Assembly (NCBI GenBank): GCA_028274465.1
Contig: JAHHQI010000256.1
Coordinates: 1-64,000, forward strand
Origin: Plantago ovata
Taxonomy: Eukaryota > Streptophyta > Magnoliopsida > Lamiales > Plantaginaceae
DNA: 64,000 nucleotides
Direction: 5' to 3'
Shown here: piece after piece, positions 35,246-45,180 of the stretch
Layout: the number at the start of each line of letters is the position of its first letter
Numbering within the stretch: the first letter of the stretch is position 1
Translations under genes and position numbers: made by a program
Notes under the pieces: generated by a model
Database searches by the model: none
What the model was told of the DNA's origin: nothing
The model's input: the letters and a program-made list of their open reading frames with translations, nothing else

Positions 35246-35272
35246 ACGAACTGAGCTTAGAGCGCAGTTCGT
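35246..35272. repeat. CACTA-3 subterminal hairpin
   Basis: ACGAACTG and CAGTTCGT around AGCTTAGAGCG. The hairpin ends 84 bp from the right terminus. Confidence 0.8.
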
Positions 35273-35674
35273 CAATATCCGTCGCTAAATTTAGCGATCC
35301 GTCGCTATGTAGCGACGGATGCTCATCCGTCGCTAAACTGTTGTTTTCTTGTAGTGTTATTCTTCAAGGTATCTTCCAAGAATGGTGTAGTGGATGCTCT
35401 TCGTGATGTAGGTTCTCTTAAGATGTGTCACATGTAAGTACTTTGATCACTTGTGGCTAAATCTATCCACGGATAAAATCTATCCGTGACAAAGCCCGGA
35501 GCCCAGATCCAACTCGGCCAACCCTTTATCCGTCTCTAATGTCAGCCACGGATACTATCCACGCTAAAGAGCTCAAAAATAGCCACGACCTTATTAGTAA
35601 CGGATCTATCAGTGGCTAATCCTTTTTAGCCACGGATAGATCCGTGGTTAAAAACGAGATTTTTTGTAGTGATA

Positions 35675-36186
35675 CCATACGGGGTATGTAAGCCTTATTT
35701 CCAGCACTCTTGCCAGATATTGTCCTCGCCTCTATAATCTTTTAACCAAGTGCAGTTACAATCGATTTAGTGCCATTACAGAGTTCAACATACAGATTGA
35801 TATTCCGCAAGAGCATAAGGGCATCCAACTTTCAGCCGGAGAGTATGATTTGGAAGCCCAAATGATTTGATTGTATTGAGAAATTCTACAGAGTAAACTT
35901 CCTCCCGTTTCACAATGTCCTCTTCATGAGGACATATATTACCAGAACTCAATTATTCAGCGGCATCTCATGGGTGACATAACATAATTATTGAATTGTT
36001 CAACAATCTAAGTTTTCGATGCGACAATCAAGGATGACTTTGTTCTAAAAAATACTACCCATCACCAACATGATCCAAAATAGACGGATATGTTTTTTGT
36101 TTTTTTTTACTATTGTTGCTATGAGATCAATAACATTATGAATGAGTATATCATCTGCAATTTGAAGTCAATATCGCCGTCATTTG
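35675..36186 (-). pseudogene. PIF1/Helitron-type helicase, upstream part
   Basis: Minus-strand frames give GGPNDGDIDF, then NICPHEEDIVKREEVYSVEF, FLNTIKSFGLPNHTLRLKVG, ELCNGTKSIVTALG and KSAGNKAYIPRM. These are in the order found in PIF1-like helicases of plants and Helitrons (GLPNH.L.LK.G, LCNGTRL, IPR). Several frame changes and stops show decay. It continues at 24003-24187 after the CACTA-4 insertion. Confidence 0.75.
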
Positions 36187-36286
36187 GTCCTCCTACAATA
36201 CCATCTCTCACACGCAACAACCTTTCAACAAATTCTCTTATATTTTCTACCCATTAGATTATTCTCCATACTGCACTGTAAGATAA

Positions 36287-36534
36287 TACTCCATCCGTTC
36301 CCTCTAAAGCTTCTTATTTCCACTTGTCAAAATAATTTTAAAAGAGAATTAAAACTAGGAAAAACTTAAGAACTTTTTTGTGAATTGTGATTTTATGTGC
36401 ATAATGACTTAAAATTCAAGTAAGTTTGTGACTCTCACAATCTTTTTCGAGCTTCTTATATATTTTAATTATTTTTCAAAGCTTCTTCTAAAAATAATAG
36501 ACATTAAAATTTAGAGAGGACAAAGGGAGTGGTA
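36287..36534. mobile_element. Stowaway-like MITE, 248 bp
   Basis: Ends TACTCCATCCGTTCCCTCT and the inverted AGAGAGGACAAAGGGAGTGGTA. AT-rich and non-coding. Related to the copy at 3850. Confidence 0.7.
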
Positions 36535-36950
36535 AATTTTATAAGTTCATTAATTTCATCAAAATTAATTTTAAAAATCATAATGATGAATAACTATCGA
36601 GTGTACGTATTTTTTCCATTCCATTATAATCCTCATATTTATATTTTTGTTTTTTACATTACAATCTTACTAACTGTGCTTCTGGAATGGCTGTTACTCT
36701 TGTATGTAAGACGGGGGGGGGGGGGGGGGTGGGGGGGTGGGGGCCGTGTATATATGGTTTTTGTCCGCTTTGGATTGTCACGGTGAGGATACAAATGCTA
36801 AGCCGGACTTAATTTGTTCCGTGTATTCCTTTGTAAGTTTATTCCGGAGTATTTTTTATACTATTTTAAGCAATAAAAATCTTTTTGCCGTTTAAAAAAA
36901 ATCTTACTAACTCCAAAAATAAAGAAGATTCAATCCGCTCATTAAATATT
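36535..36950. other. intergenic with long G tract
   Basis: Contains a nearly pure G run at 36713-36743, broken by single Ts, that could form a quadruplex. No gene is seen. The last nine bases, TTAAATATT, are the left duplication of element A2. Confidence 0.6.
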
Positions 36951-37374
36951 GGGTCATTTGCATATGTACCCCTGTTAGTGTTTTTAATTAAATCGAGGCC
37001 CCCCTTAGTCCGGAGTTTACATCCATACCCTGACTAGTTGAAATTAATTACATTTGGATCCACGAACTTGACTTTTCGCGAACTTATTCATTGAAATTAC
37101 TTTCTTACCCTTAGTCAATTATTAGATTTTTAAGTTGACCAAACAATTTGAGATTTTGTTTATTACATTTTAAACCCAAATATTTTCATTTTTACAAACT
37201 TAGCACTATTTATTTAAAAACGAACCCACGTAATTTTATAATATTTCAAAATGGTCTAAAAACTTATTTAAAACAAACCCTATAAAAAACATATTTCAAT
37301 ATAGTCCTAAATTATTAAAAAAAAAAAAAAAAGAAGAAGAAGAAGAAAAACAAAAAAAAACAGTTCCGATCGCT

Positions 37375-37650
37375 CCAAACCGGAGCTGTTAAACCGCTCC
37401 GATCCGGAGCTGTAAAAGCTCCAGATCCGGAGCTGTTAAACAGCTCCGGATCGGAGCTGTTACAGCTCCGATCCGGTTTGGAGCTGTTAAACAGCTCCGA
37501 ACCGGAGCTGTAACAGCTCCGACCCGGAGCTGTAACAGCTCCGACCCGGAGCTGTACAACTCCGATTTGGAGTTGTTTAAACAGCTCCAAATCGGAGCTT
37601 TTACAGCTCCGATTTGGGCTATACAGTCCCAAAATCGGAGCTGCTCCGAC
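37375..37650. repeat. GGAGCT palindrome array of A2
   Basis: Serial CAGCTCC/GGAGCTG half-sites with spacers such as GATC and AACC. Long frames across it on either strand are by-products of the repeat. Confidence 0.9.
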
Positions 37651-37720
37651 GCCGGTACCGGAATTATTCTTGTACCGGAATTGATGAAGAAGAAGATGGG
37701 AAAAGAAAAAATAAAAATAA

Positions 37721-38643
37721 GAGAAAATTGATTTTTAGACCTCCTTATGAAGACCTTTCTCAAAAAGGATATTCTTATGGTATCAATTACATTTTGGTCC
37801 AAAATGAAGGTTTTTGAGTTGACATCAATTTATTATTTCTATTCCAAACATGCCCTAACATTTTTTCTTTTTTTTCTCTTCTTTTTTCTTTTTACTTTCT
37901 TATTTATCTTCTTCTTCTTCAAGTCCTCACCGAATCCGGTGACGAACTTGAAGATCTGGGAGTTGCAAGATCCCGATCGGAGCTTGCAAGCTCCGATCGG
38001 GAGCTTACAACTCCTAATCTGGGAGCTGCACAAGCTCCCAGACCGGAGCTTGGCAAGCTCCGATCGGAGCTTGGTAAGCTCCGATCGGGAGCTTGCTTGC
38101 AGCTCCCGATCTGGGAGCTTGGCAAACTCCGGGAGCTTGCTTGCAGCTCCCGATCTAGGAGCTGCACAAGCTCCCTGATTGGAGCTTGTCAAGCTCCGAT
38201 CGGGAGCTTGCTTGCAGCTCCCGATCTGGGAGCTACACAAGCTCCCTGATCGGAGCTTGTCAAGCTCCGATCGGGAGCTTGCTTGCAGCTCCCGATCTGG
38301 GAGCTACACAACCTCCCTGACCGGAGCTTGCCAAGCTCCGATCTGGGAGCTTGGATGATCCGGACACAGCTCCGTTCATCGGAGTATCTCCGGTGACCGG
38401 AGTTGTGAAGAAGAAAGAGAATTAAAAAAAATGAAATATAAAATTTTATTTTAGTATTGTACTTAGTTTTTCTTTTAATTATTTATCTTTTTTATTTGAA
38501 ATCACTAAGTCTTGTTTGGTTCCAACAAAATTCAATTGGAATAGTGAATTTTTGTTGACTTTGGACTAAAATGTAATTTATAAACTAAGGAGGTTCATTT
38601 CGTAATTAGGGACGCTAAGGAGGTATAAAAAATCAATGGACCC
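37721..38643. mobile_element. palindrome-array MULE-like element C2
   Basis: Perfect 9-bp duplication TAAAAATAA (37712-37720, 38644-38652). Ends GAGAAAATTGATTTTTAG and the inverted GGGTCCATTGATTTTTTAT match those of C1. It carries a palindrome array of AGCTCCCGATCTGGGAGCT and AGCTCCGATCGGAGCT units (about 37970-38350), then CTCCGGTGACCGGAG and a GAAGAAG stretch. Nested inside A2. Confidence 0.78.
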
Positions 38644-38861
38644 TAAAAATAAAAATAAAAAGAATTAAGGGTATTAAAAACTTAATTTTTGTTTTTTGGA
38701 GCTAAGGCCGCGTTTGGATGAACTGGAATGAACATTGCCGCTTTTTTTGGTCAACACAAAATGAGGGAAATGGGACTATATGTAATTCTGGGACTAACGG
38801 GGTGGTAGATGAAAAGAGGTGTCCCAGTAGGGGTACCATATGATATTTACCCTTAAATAGG

Positions 38862-39111
38862 GTTTAATTTAGTATTTTCTCTCTCTTTATCACTACTTTA
38901 TTACTCATACCATACTTTAGTCCCCATTGAATCATTTAAAAAACTCTGAATTAAACCGAACTGAATTTAATTAATCTTTGGTGTGAACTTAACATATTTG
39001 AATTGAACTAAACTTATTTGAAGTTTAAATTTTATCTAAGAAAGTCTGAACTAAACTGTATACTTATATGAGAAAATTGCACTAAATTAACCCCTTACTT
39101 TTTATTTTTAT
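38862..39111. other. short AT-rich interval
   Basis: No gene or terminal repeat is seen. Confidence 0.5.
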
Positions 39112-39380
39112 TTTTTAAAACCAAAAAACTTTGCATTTCATTCCAAATCGTTTCAGTATGTGACTATCAATGATCCAGGTCTCTAGACAACCAAACAAAA
39201 GCAAAAATAGCAAAAAACAGATCAACCGACTTCAACTAAACATCAAAACTAAGTTATCATCAATTCAACAGCATGTTGCCGCAACCTTGTGTCCATCCAA
39301 CCTTTGTTCACCACGGAATCTTTGATTCTAGTGATCACCTCATGACCTGTTCGTTGTCCATTAAATATAATATCATTTCG
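39112..39380 (-). pseudogene. LINE-type zf-RVT/3' fragment split by Copia-1, left half
   Basis: Minus-strand frames read RNDIIFNGQRTGHEVITRIK and then KGWMDTRLRQ, the segment that follows the zinc-binding domain in plant non-LTR elements (usual form RND.IFNG). A T-rich stretch near 39112 may be its poly(A) end. The right half lies at 44218-44480. Confidence 0.5.
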
Positions 39381-39939
39381 TGTTGAGTTCGATTCGACAA
39401 TAGTCGATTATACCTAATCACAAAAGCTCACAACACAACTAAACCACCAAGAACCAGCTGCACCAATCAAACACACACCCAAGCAACCAAAACACCAGAA
39501 ACAGAGCAAGAACGATAAGCAAAAGAGAACACAAGATTTAACGTGGTTCGGTTCTAAATAACCTACGTCCACGGAGATCAACCAGCTTCCACTATATTAT
39601 ATCAATCCCAATTACAAGTCCCTAACAGTATGCAAGAAACAAGAACAAATCTGTCTCTCAAAGCTAGAACCTATAATCTATATAATATCACCCATCGAAG
39701 TAGTCGAACCGGGTCTTCAAGCTGTGTTGTTATGTTCTTGAGCATGCAACAATCACCCCTTTATATAGCCTTTAATTTGCAGATATACCTAAAGGAATTC
39801 GAATAGGAATTGAAATCAAATAGGAATTGATTTCCTAATGGAGACAATTACCTTGTCCTGATTGCATTCGGAAACAGTTGTTGAGATAACACCTCACAAA
39901 TCTCCACCTTTAGCTCAACACCAACGACCTCTGTATCCC

Positions 39940-40075
39940 TGAAATTAGGACACACCCCTTTGCATCTCTAAGGTTAAGACACGTCCCCATGTACCTCTAA
40001 GGTTAAGATACGCCCCCATATGCACCTCTAAGGTTAAGATGCCTCTCCGTTCCATCCCTGCGGTTAGGATGACCC
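39940..40075. repeat. short tandem repeat before the Copia-1 3' LTR
   Basis: Four to five degenerate units of CACCTCTAAGGTTAAGATRC with CCCCATAT spacers lie between RNase H and the LTR. The same array occurs in Copia-2 at 45195-45310. Confidence 0.8.
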
Positions 40076-43065
40076 CCTCAAAGTCTTGACACCCACAAGT
40101 TCCAGGCAAAACCTGAACTTTGGTCCTGGAAGCGCCTCAGTCATAGCATTTGAAGCATTCAACGACGTATGAATCTTCTTTATCTTCACAACTCCCTTGG
40201 CAATGATATCTCTGATGAAGAAAAACCTTACATCAATGTGTTTTGTCCTTTCATGATACACATGATGCTTAGTCAACATAATAGCACTTTGATTGTCACA
40301 GTGAATATTCACATGATCCTGTTGGATACCCAACTCATACAATAATCCACCCAACCAGGTAGCTTCCTTAACTCCTTCAGTGATAGCCATGAACTCCGCC
40401 TCTGTTGTAGATAATGCAACCACAGACTGCTGACTTGCTTTCCAACTAAGTGTCGTGCCAAACAAAGTAACACATACCCAGTGATAGACTTTCTTCCATT
40501 CAAGTTCCCTGCAAAATCTGCATCCACATATCCAACCAATGGATTCTGCAAGTCATTGCTTTTCTTGAACCTCAGTCCCATCATCCTTGTGCCACTTAAG
40601 TATCTGAGAACATCCTTCACAACATCCCAATGCCTTCTCCTAGGATTCCCCATGTATCTGCTGATAACACTCATAGCATATGCAAGATCAGGCCTGCAAC
40701 AAATCATAGTATACATAATACTTCCAACTGCACTTGCATAAGGTACTATAGACATAATCCTTGCTTCTGCATCATCCTTAGGACATTGTTCCTCAGATAA
40801 CTTCACCCCAGGTGCAATAGGAGTAACCACACTACTGCAATTTGACATATTGAACTTGGCTAGAACCTTCATGAGATAACTAGGCTGGGATAGAAACCGA
40901 TTCTTCTCTTTCTTGTCCCTAGTGATATCCATCCCAAGAATTCTACTTGCATCCCCAAGATTCTTCATCTCAAATTCTTCCCGCAGCTTCCCTTTAAGTG
41001 TTTCAATCTCCTCCATTGACCTGCTAGTAATCAACATATCATCAACATACGAGATCCTTCCATCTGCACTCTCCTGAAACTCATCATCCAGAGCTTCATA
41101 TTCAATACCTGAGTATTCTGGGACCTGATTATAAACCTGTTGTTCTGGAGTTCCGGTCAGGGTTGCCTCAACCCCTTGTCTAACACCTAGTGTATCAACC
41201 TGCTCCATAGCCCAAACAACTTCTCCTGGTGTTATATCAATTTCATCCTCAGACTCCACCTCAACTGAAATTCCCTGTGCATATCCTTGATCTCTTGTAT
41301 GCTGATAGTTTGAAGTTTCACCAACTTCCTCATCAAGTCGATCATCACCATCTGACTCTGAGCTACTACTAGACTCCTCATTCACTGGTAAGATAAGCTC
41401 AGCATCCGCAACATCATCCTCCACTGTGGGCTCCACCTGAGAGTGAACTCTCTCATCTTCTAACTCAATTCTGGTATTTTCTGCAGAGTCGAGGTTGAGT
41501 TCGGGGTTGGGTGAACCCCCTCTGTCAACACCTGTCTGCTTGTCCTTCAAAGGTAACACATCTTCATTAAACTGGACATCCCTGCTTATAATACACTTTC
41601 CCTTTCCAGGTTCTATGCACCAAAGCTTATATCCTTTAACCCCCTTTGGGTAACCAATAAAGATACACCTCAATGCTCTAGCAACCAAACACCTTGAGTT
41701 TTGAATAGTCCCCAGTTGTTCCAGTCCATACTTGATCCGGCGTCTTAAACTCCAAAGACACAGATGGACTCTTATTGATAAGTATTGCTGCTGTAACCAT
41801 AGCTTCTCCCAGAAACCTTTGCTTACCCCAGAACTCAGTAATATAAACCTAGCTCTCTCCAATAGAGTTCTATTCATTCTTTCCGCAACTCCATTCTGCT
41901 GTGGTGTACCTGCAACTGTTCTGTGTCTAGTAATACCCTTCTCTTTACAGAAATTAGTAAACTCATTAGATAAGAACTCCAATCCATTATCAGTCCTGAG
42001 ATACTTCAATGATCTTCCTGATTGATTCTCTACCTCAGCTAACCATTCCTTGAACTGATTAAATGCTTGATCCTTAGACTTCAGAATATAAATCCAGACC
42101 TTCCTTGAATAATCATCTATGAATGAGATGAAATATTTACCTCCACCTTGAGTGAGTGTCCTGGATGGTCCCCATAAATCTAAATGCACATAATCCAAGT
42201 TAGCTTTAGTAGTATGCTTCCCTGTGTTGAAACTGGTCTTGTGCGCCTTCCCCATCACACATGTCTCACAGAATGGTAACTTAGTGAACTTGTCTCCTAC
42301 AAGTAATACATGCTTGGTAAGTTCCTTCAATCCTTTCTCTCCAAGATGGCCAAGCCTCTTGTGCCATAGATATGTGTTGTCATTCCCATGAACTGCTGCA
42401 CTTTCTCCAGCTATTGTGTTACCAGATAAATAGTATAAACCATTCTTCTTAACACCTTCCAACAAGGTTGTCTGAGGTGTTGACCCAACACCCCCCTGAA
42501 CCCCGTGCATAACTCGCAGAACACCATGACTACAACTCCATGAATATCCCATAGCATCAAATTGACCAAGTGAGATCAGATTCCTCCTCAAATCAGGTAT
42601 GTACCTTACACCAGTTAACAATCTAACAGTTCCATCATGCAACTTCAATTTAACATCACCAATGCCTTTGACCATGCATGACTGATTGTTCCCCAAAAGT
42701 ACAGTTCCACCTTTCCCATATTTGAAGTTTGTAAACCATTCTTTAACTGGACTCATATGAAAAGAGCACCCAGAATCAAGTATCCAGGATAAGTCTATAT
42801 TAGAAGTAGAGACCGTAAGTACCTCTGAAATGTCAAAAAATTGTGTAGCTTGTGCTATATCAACTGTTCCTGCCTCTCCCCCAGATTGCTTTGGCTTCAT
42901 GTTGTTCCACACAGGGCAATCCTTCTTGAGATGTCCCTTATTGTGACAGTGGTAGCACCTCCTATTCTCCACAGAATCTGATGACCTCTTACTCTCTTGC
43001 TTCTTATATTTCTCCTTTGGTAATCTTTCCCTTGAAGAACCCTTCTTGGAACCATGGTACTTCAT
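40064..43065 (-). pseudogene. Copia-1 polyprotein with RT core missing
   Basis: Order along the protein: zinc knuckle CYHCHNKGHLKKDC; protease WILDSGCSFHM; pre-integrase LWHKRLGHLG; integrase core VHLDLWGPS, FIDDYSRKVW, TDNGLEFLS and TPQQNGVAERMNRT; an acidic linker; then EALDDEFQESADG running straight into RISYVDDMLITSR. The whole first half of RVT_2, normally ending in the Lys/Leu-rich fingers and the first catalytic Asp, is absent while the frame stays open. A local frame excursion follows WEKLW in the integrase tail. The last part (40064-40465) is RNase H with STTEAEFMA and HCDNQSAI, in a shifted frame. Replication from this copy alone is not expected. Confidence 0.88.
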
Positions 43066-43162
43066 AGCAAGACTCTCAGCCGAATGTCCACCTTCCTACA
43101 GATTCTTCTACTTATGGAACTCCCTAGTCTTCAATGATTCTCTTACCAAATCCAAAGTTACT

Positions 43163-43627
43163 TCAACAGTACCAAACATTACCAAACACCATAGCTTTGT
43201 CTGCGTCTGTAGTCTTATCACCAACATTCTCCAAGTGTGTTGTGATCTTGTCAAACTCTGCTAACTGCTCCAGAATCGGCCTACCTTCATCCATCCCAAA
43301 ACCAAGAAACTTCTGCTTGAGATACATCATTTGGGCTGATGATTTCCCCATATAAACTTTTTCAAGTTTATTCCAGATTTCTTTTGCATCAGTACACTTA
43401 ACAACCTCCCTCAGTGCTTCGTCGCTCAATGAGTGAATCAGTGTATTGAATGCCTTCTTCTTGATTTCCTTCTTCTTTGCATCGTCTTTAATCTCCTTAA
43501 GACCGTCATCCCCTAACAGAGCATCGTCAGCTCCATAATCCGATAACAAGGCCTTAACCCTCAGTTTCCACAAGCTGAAATCTGTGTGCTTCGTCAGCTT
43601 CTCAATCTCGACTTTAGTTGACGACAT
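43163..43627 (-). pseudogene. Copia-1 gag, frameshifted at its end
   Basis: Starts MSSTKVEIEKLTKHTDFSLW (start at 43627), with YGADDALL, SLSDEALREVVKCTDAKEIW and KLEKVYMGKS, the UBN2/DUF4219-type Copia gag. It should continue into the zinc knuckle of the polyprotein, but the frame is lost between about 43163 and 43065. It forms the virus-like particle in active relatives. Confidence 0.85.
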
Positions 43628-44217
43628 TTCTTATATCAACCTTTGGATTCTCCCGTTAAATTCCTTCGACCTTTCTTCCCACAGACGGCGCCAATTGTTG
43701 AGTTCGATTCAACAATAGTCGATTATACCTAATCACAAAAGCTCACAACACAACTAAACCACCAAGAACCAGCTGCACCAATCAAACACACACCCAAGCA
43801 ACCAAAACACCAGAAACAGAGCAAGAACGATAAGCAAAGAGAACACAAGATTTAACGTGGTTCGGGTCTAAATAACTTACGTCCACGGAGATCAACCAGC
43901 TTCCACTATATTATATCAATCCCAATTACAAGTCTCTAACAGTATGCAAGAAACAAGAACAAATATGTCTCTCAAAGCTAGAACATATAATCTATATAAT
44001 ATCACCCTTCGAAGTAGTCGAACCGGGTCTTCAAGCTGTGTTGTTATGTTCTTGAGCATGCAACAATCACCCCGTTATATAGCCTTCAATTTGCAGCTAT
44101 ACCTAAAGGAATTCGAATAGGAATTGAAATCAAATAGGAATTGATTTCCTAATGGAGACAATTACCTTTTCCTAATTGCATTCGGAAACAGTTGTTGAGA
44201 TAACACCTCACATTTCG

Positions 44218-44480
44218 ATTCTTCATGAAGATTTCGTAGAAGTTACTGTGAAAGCGCATTCAGGAGTTGTGCTTTCCAGCCACGGCGCCCCCTAGTACGT
44301 ACACATATCACTTCCTCTGGCCAGTTGCGTGGGGACATGAACAACCTGAATCCACTCCGATATGGTCTTCTAAAGTTGTTTTGCTACGGGGCAGAGAAAG
44401 AAAAGAAGAGCATGGGATTCCGGTTCACCACATAAACCGTCAGTCGCCACTCCCATCTCGAGATTATGTCCTTAGTTGCT
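44218..44480 (-). pseudogene. LINE-type zf-RVT fragment, right half
   Basis: Minus-strand frames hold a GLCGEPESHA...FF.CP-like zinc-binding stretch and GRRGWKAQLLNA, then YEIFMKNR leading into the left half at 39380. Frame changes are present. The Copia-1 insertion separates the two halves. Confidence 0.45.
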
Positions 44481-45142
44481 AACTGAGTTTAATTAATTAA
44501 TATGAACCGAATTGAACTACTTAACTTATTTGAATTATAAATTATAACTAAATATATTGAATTTAATTTATTTGAACTGAATTTAACTTGTTTTTGAAGT
44601 ATAAATTATAAATAATCAAAATTCCTTTTTTCTAGTCTGTGTATTTCACCCCTATGTAACGAAGTAACATTGTGACCCTAAACCTATAATAATTCAAATC
44701 CATCCATCCGAGAAAAAATATAACTTTTATCCATTTTTTTTTCTTGTTGTTTTTTCTCATATATACACCTTTCTAATTTAGACATTTGGTACATGTCCAT
44801 ATAACTTTTAATCCTTTAAACTTTATTTTTACATATTTTACTTATTATTATTATTATAAAATACTACTTCAGTTATTCACAACAAAAACATTTGAAAATG
44901 ATTCCATAATCAACGTTGCTTTAAATACAGCCCCAATAAAACTTATAAAATTAAATTGTACTCTATCTGTCTTGTCAAAAGTTTTCCATATTTTCCTTTT
45001 TGGACATTTCATTAAAAGTTTTCCATACAAAATAAAAATACTAATTATGATCATTATCTATTTGATCATATATTTACATTATTACCACCCGACTCCTACT
45101 GTTTTTACTCAAACAATACCACCCACGATAGTATATTCATTC
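44481..45142. other. AT-rich intergenic
   Basis: No gene, RNA or terminal repeat is recognised. Confidence 0.5.
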
Positions 45143-45180
45143 TTCATTGTTGAGTTCGATTCAACAATAGTCGATTCTAC

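Larger units (their letters stand above)
33058..35356 (-). mobile_element. CACTA-3, 2.3 kb
   Basis: Ends CACTACAAGAAAACAGG and TTTTCTTGTAGTG, with TTA on both sides (33055-33057, 35357-35359). TAGCGACGGATA-type subterminal repeats. No transposase frame; the interior holds a tRNA-like remnant and short spliced fragments that look captured. Inserted in CACTA-4. Confidence 0.85.
24191..35671 (-). mobile_element. CACTA-4, composite 11.5-kb element with nested insertions
   Basis: The ends are TACTACAAGAAATCC (first base mutated from C) and the inverted TTTTTTGTAGTG, with the 3-bp duplication ATA on both sides (24188-24190, 35672-35674). The subterminal regions are rich in TAGCCACGGATA and its complement. 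It interrupts a PIF1-like helicase. Three further insertions sit in it: C1 (with CACTA-1 inside), CACTA-2 and CACTA-3. With those removed only about 2.2 kb remains and no transposase is recognised, so it was non-autonomous. Relative to CACTA-1 to -3 its hairpin end lies on the left, so I place it in the opposite orientation. Confidence 0.82.
36951..38852. mobile_element. palindrome-array MULE-like element A2, containing C2
   Basis: Inverted ends GGGTCATTTGCATATGTACC and GGGTAAATATCATATGGTAC match over most of 30 bp. The flanks TTAAATATT (36942-36950) and TTAAATAGG (38853-38861) agree at seven of nine positions, consistent with an aged Mutator duplication. The first part mirrors A1: an AT-rich left arm, a GGAGCTG/CAGCTCC palindrome array (37375-37650), CCGGTACCGGAATT, then GAAGAAGAAG. 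C2 is inserted at 37721. No coding capacity. Confidence 0.72.
39381..44212 (-). mobile_element. Copia-1, LTR retrotransposon with internally deleted pol
   Basis: Two LTRs of about 517 bp, 39381-39898 and 43696-44212 (TGTTGAGTTCGATTC ... AACACCTCACA), nearly identical. The 5-bp duplication TTTCG lies at 39376-39380 and 44213-44217. Inside the right, 5' LTR the sequence TTGGCGCCGTCTGTGGG on minus is the likely primer-binding region. A polypurine tract AAAGGTGGAGATTTG abuts the left LTR. The order on minus is gag, protease, integrase, RT, RNase H, as in Copia. The near-identical LTRs suggest recent insertion. Confidence 0.93.

Noticed and set aside
37315-38240. Several 80-140 residue frames on both strands
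   Set aside because: They read through GGAGCT palindrome arrays, which are open in many frames because of the repeat itself.
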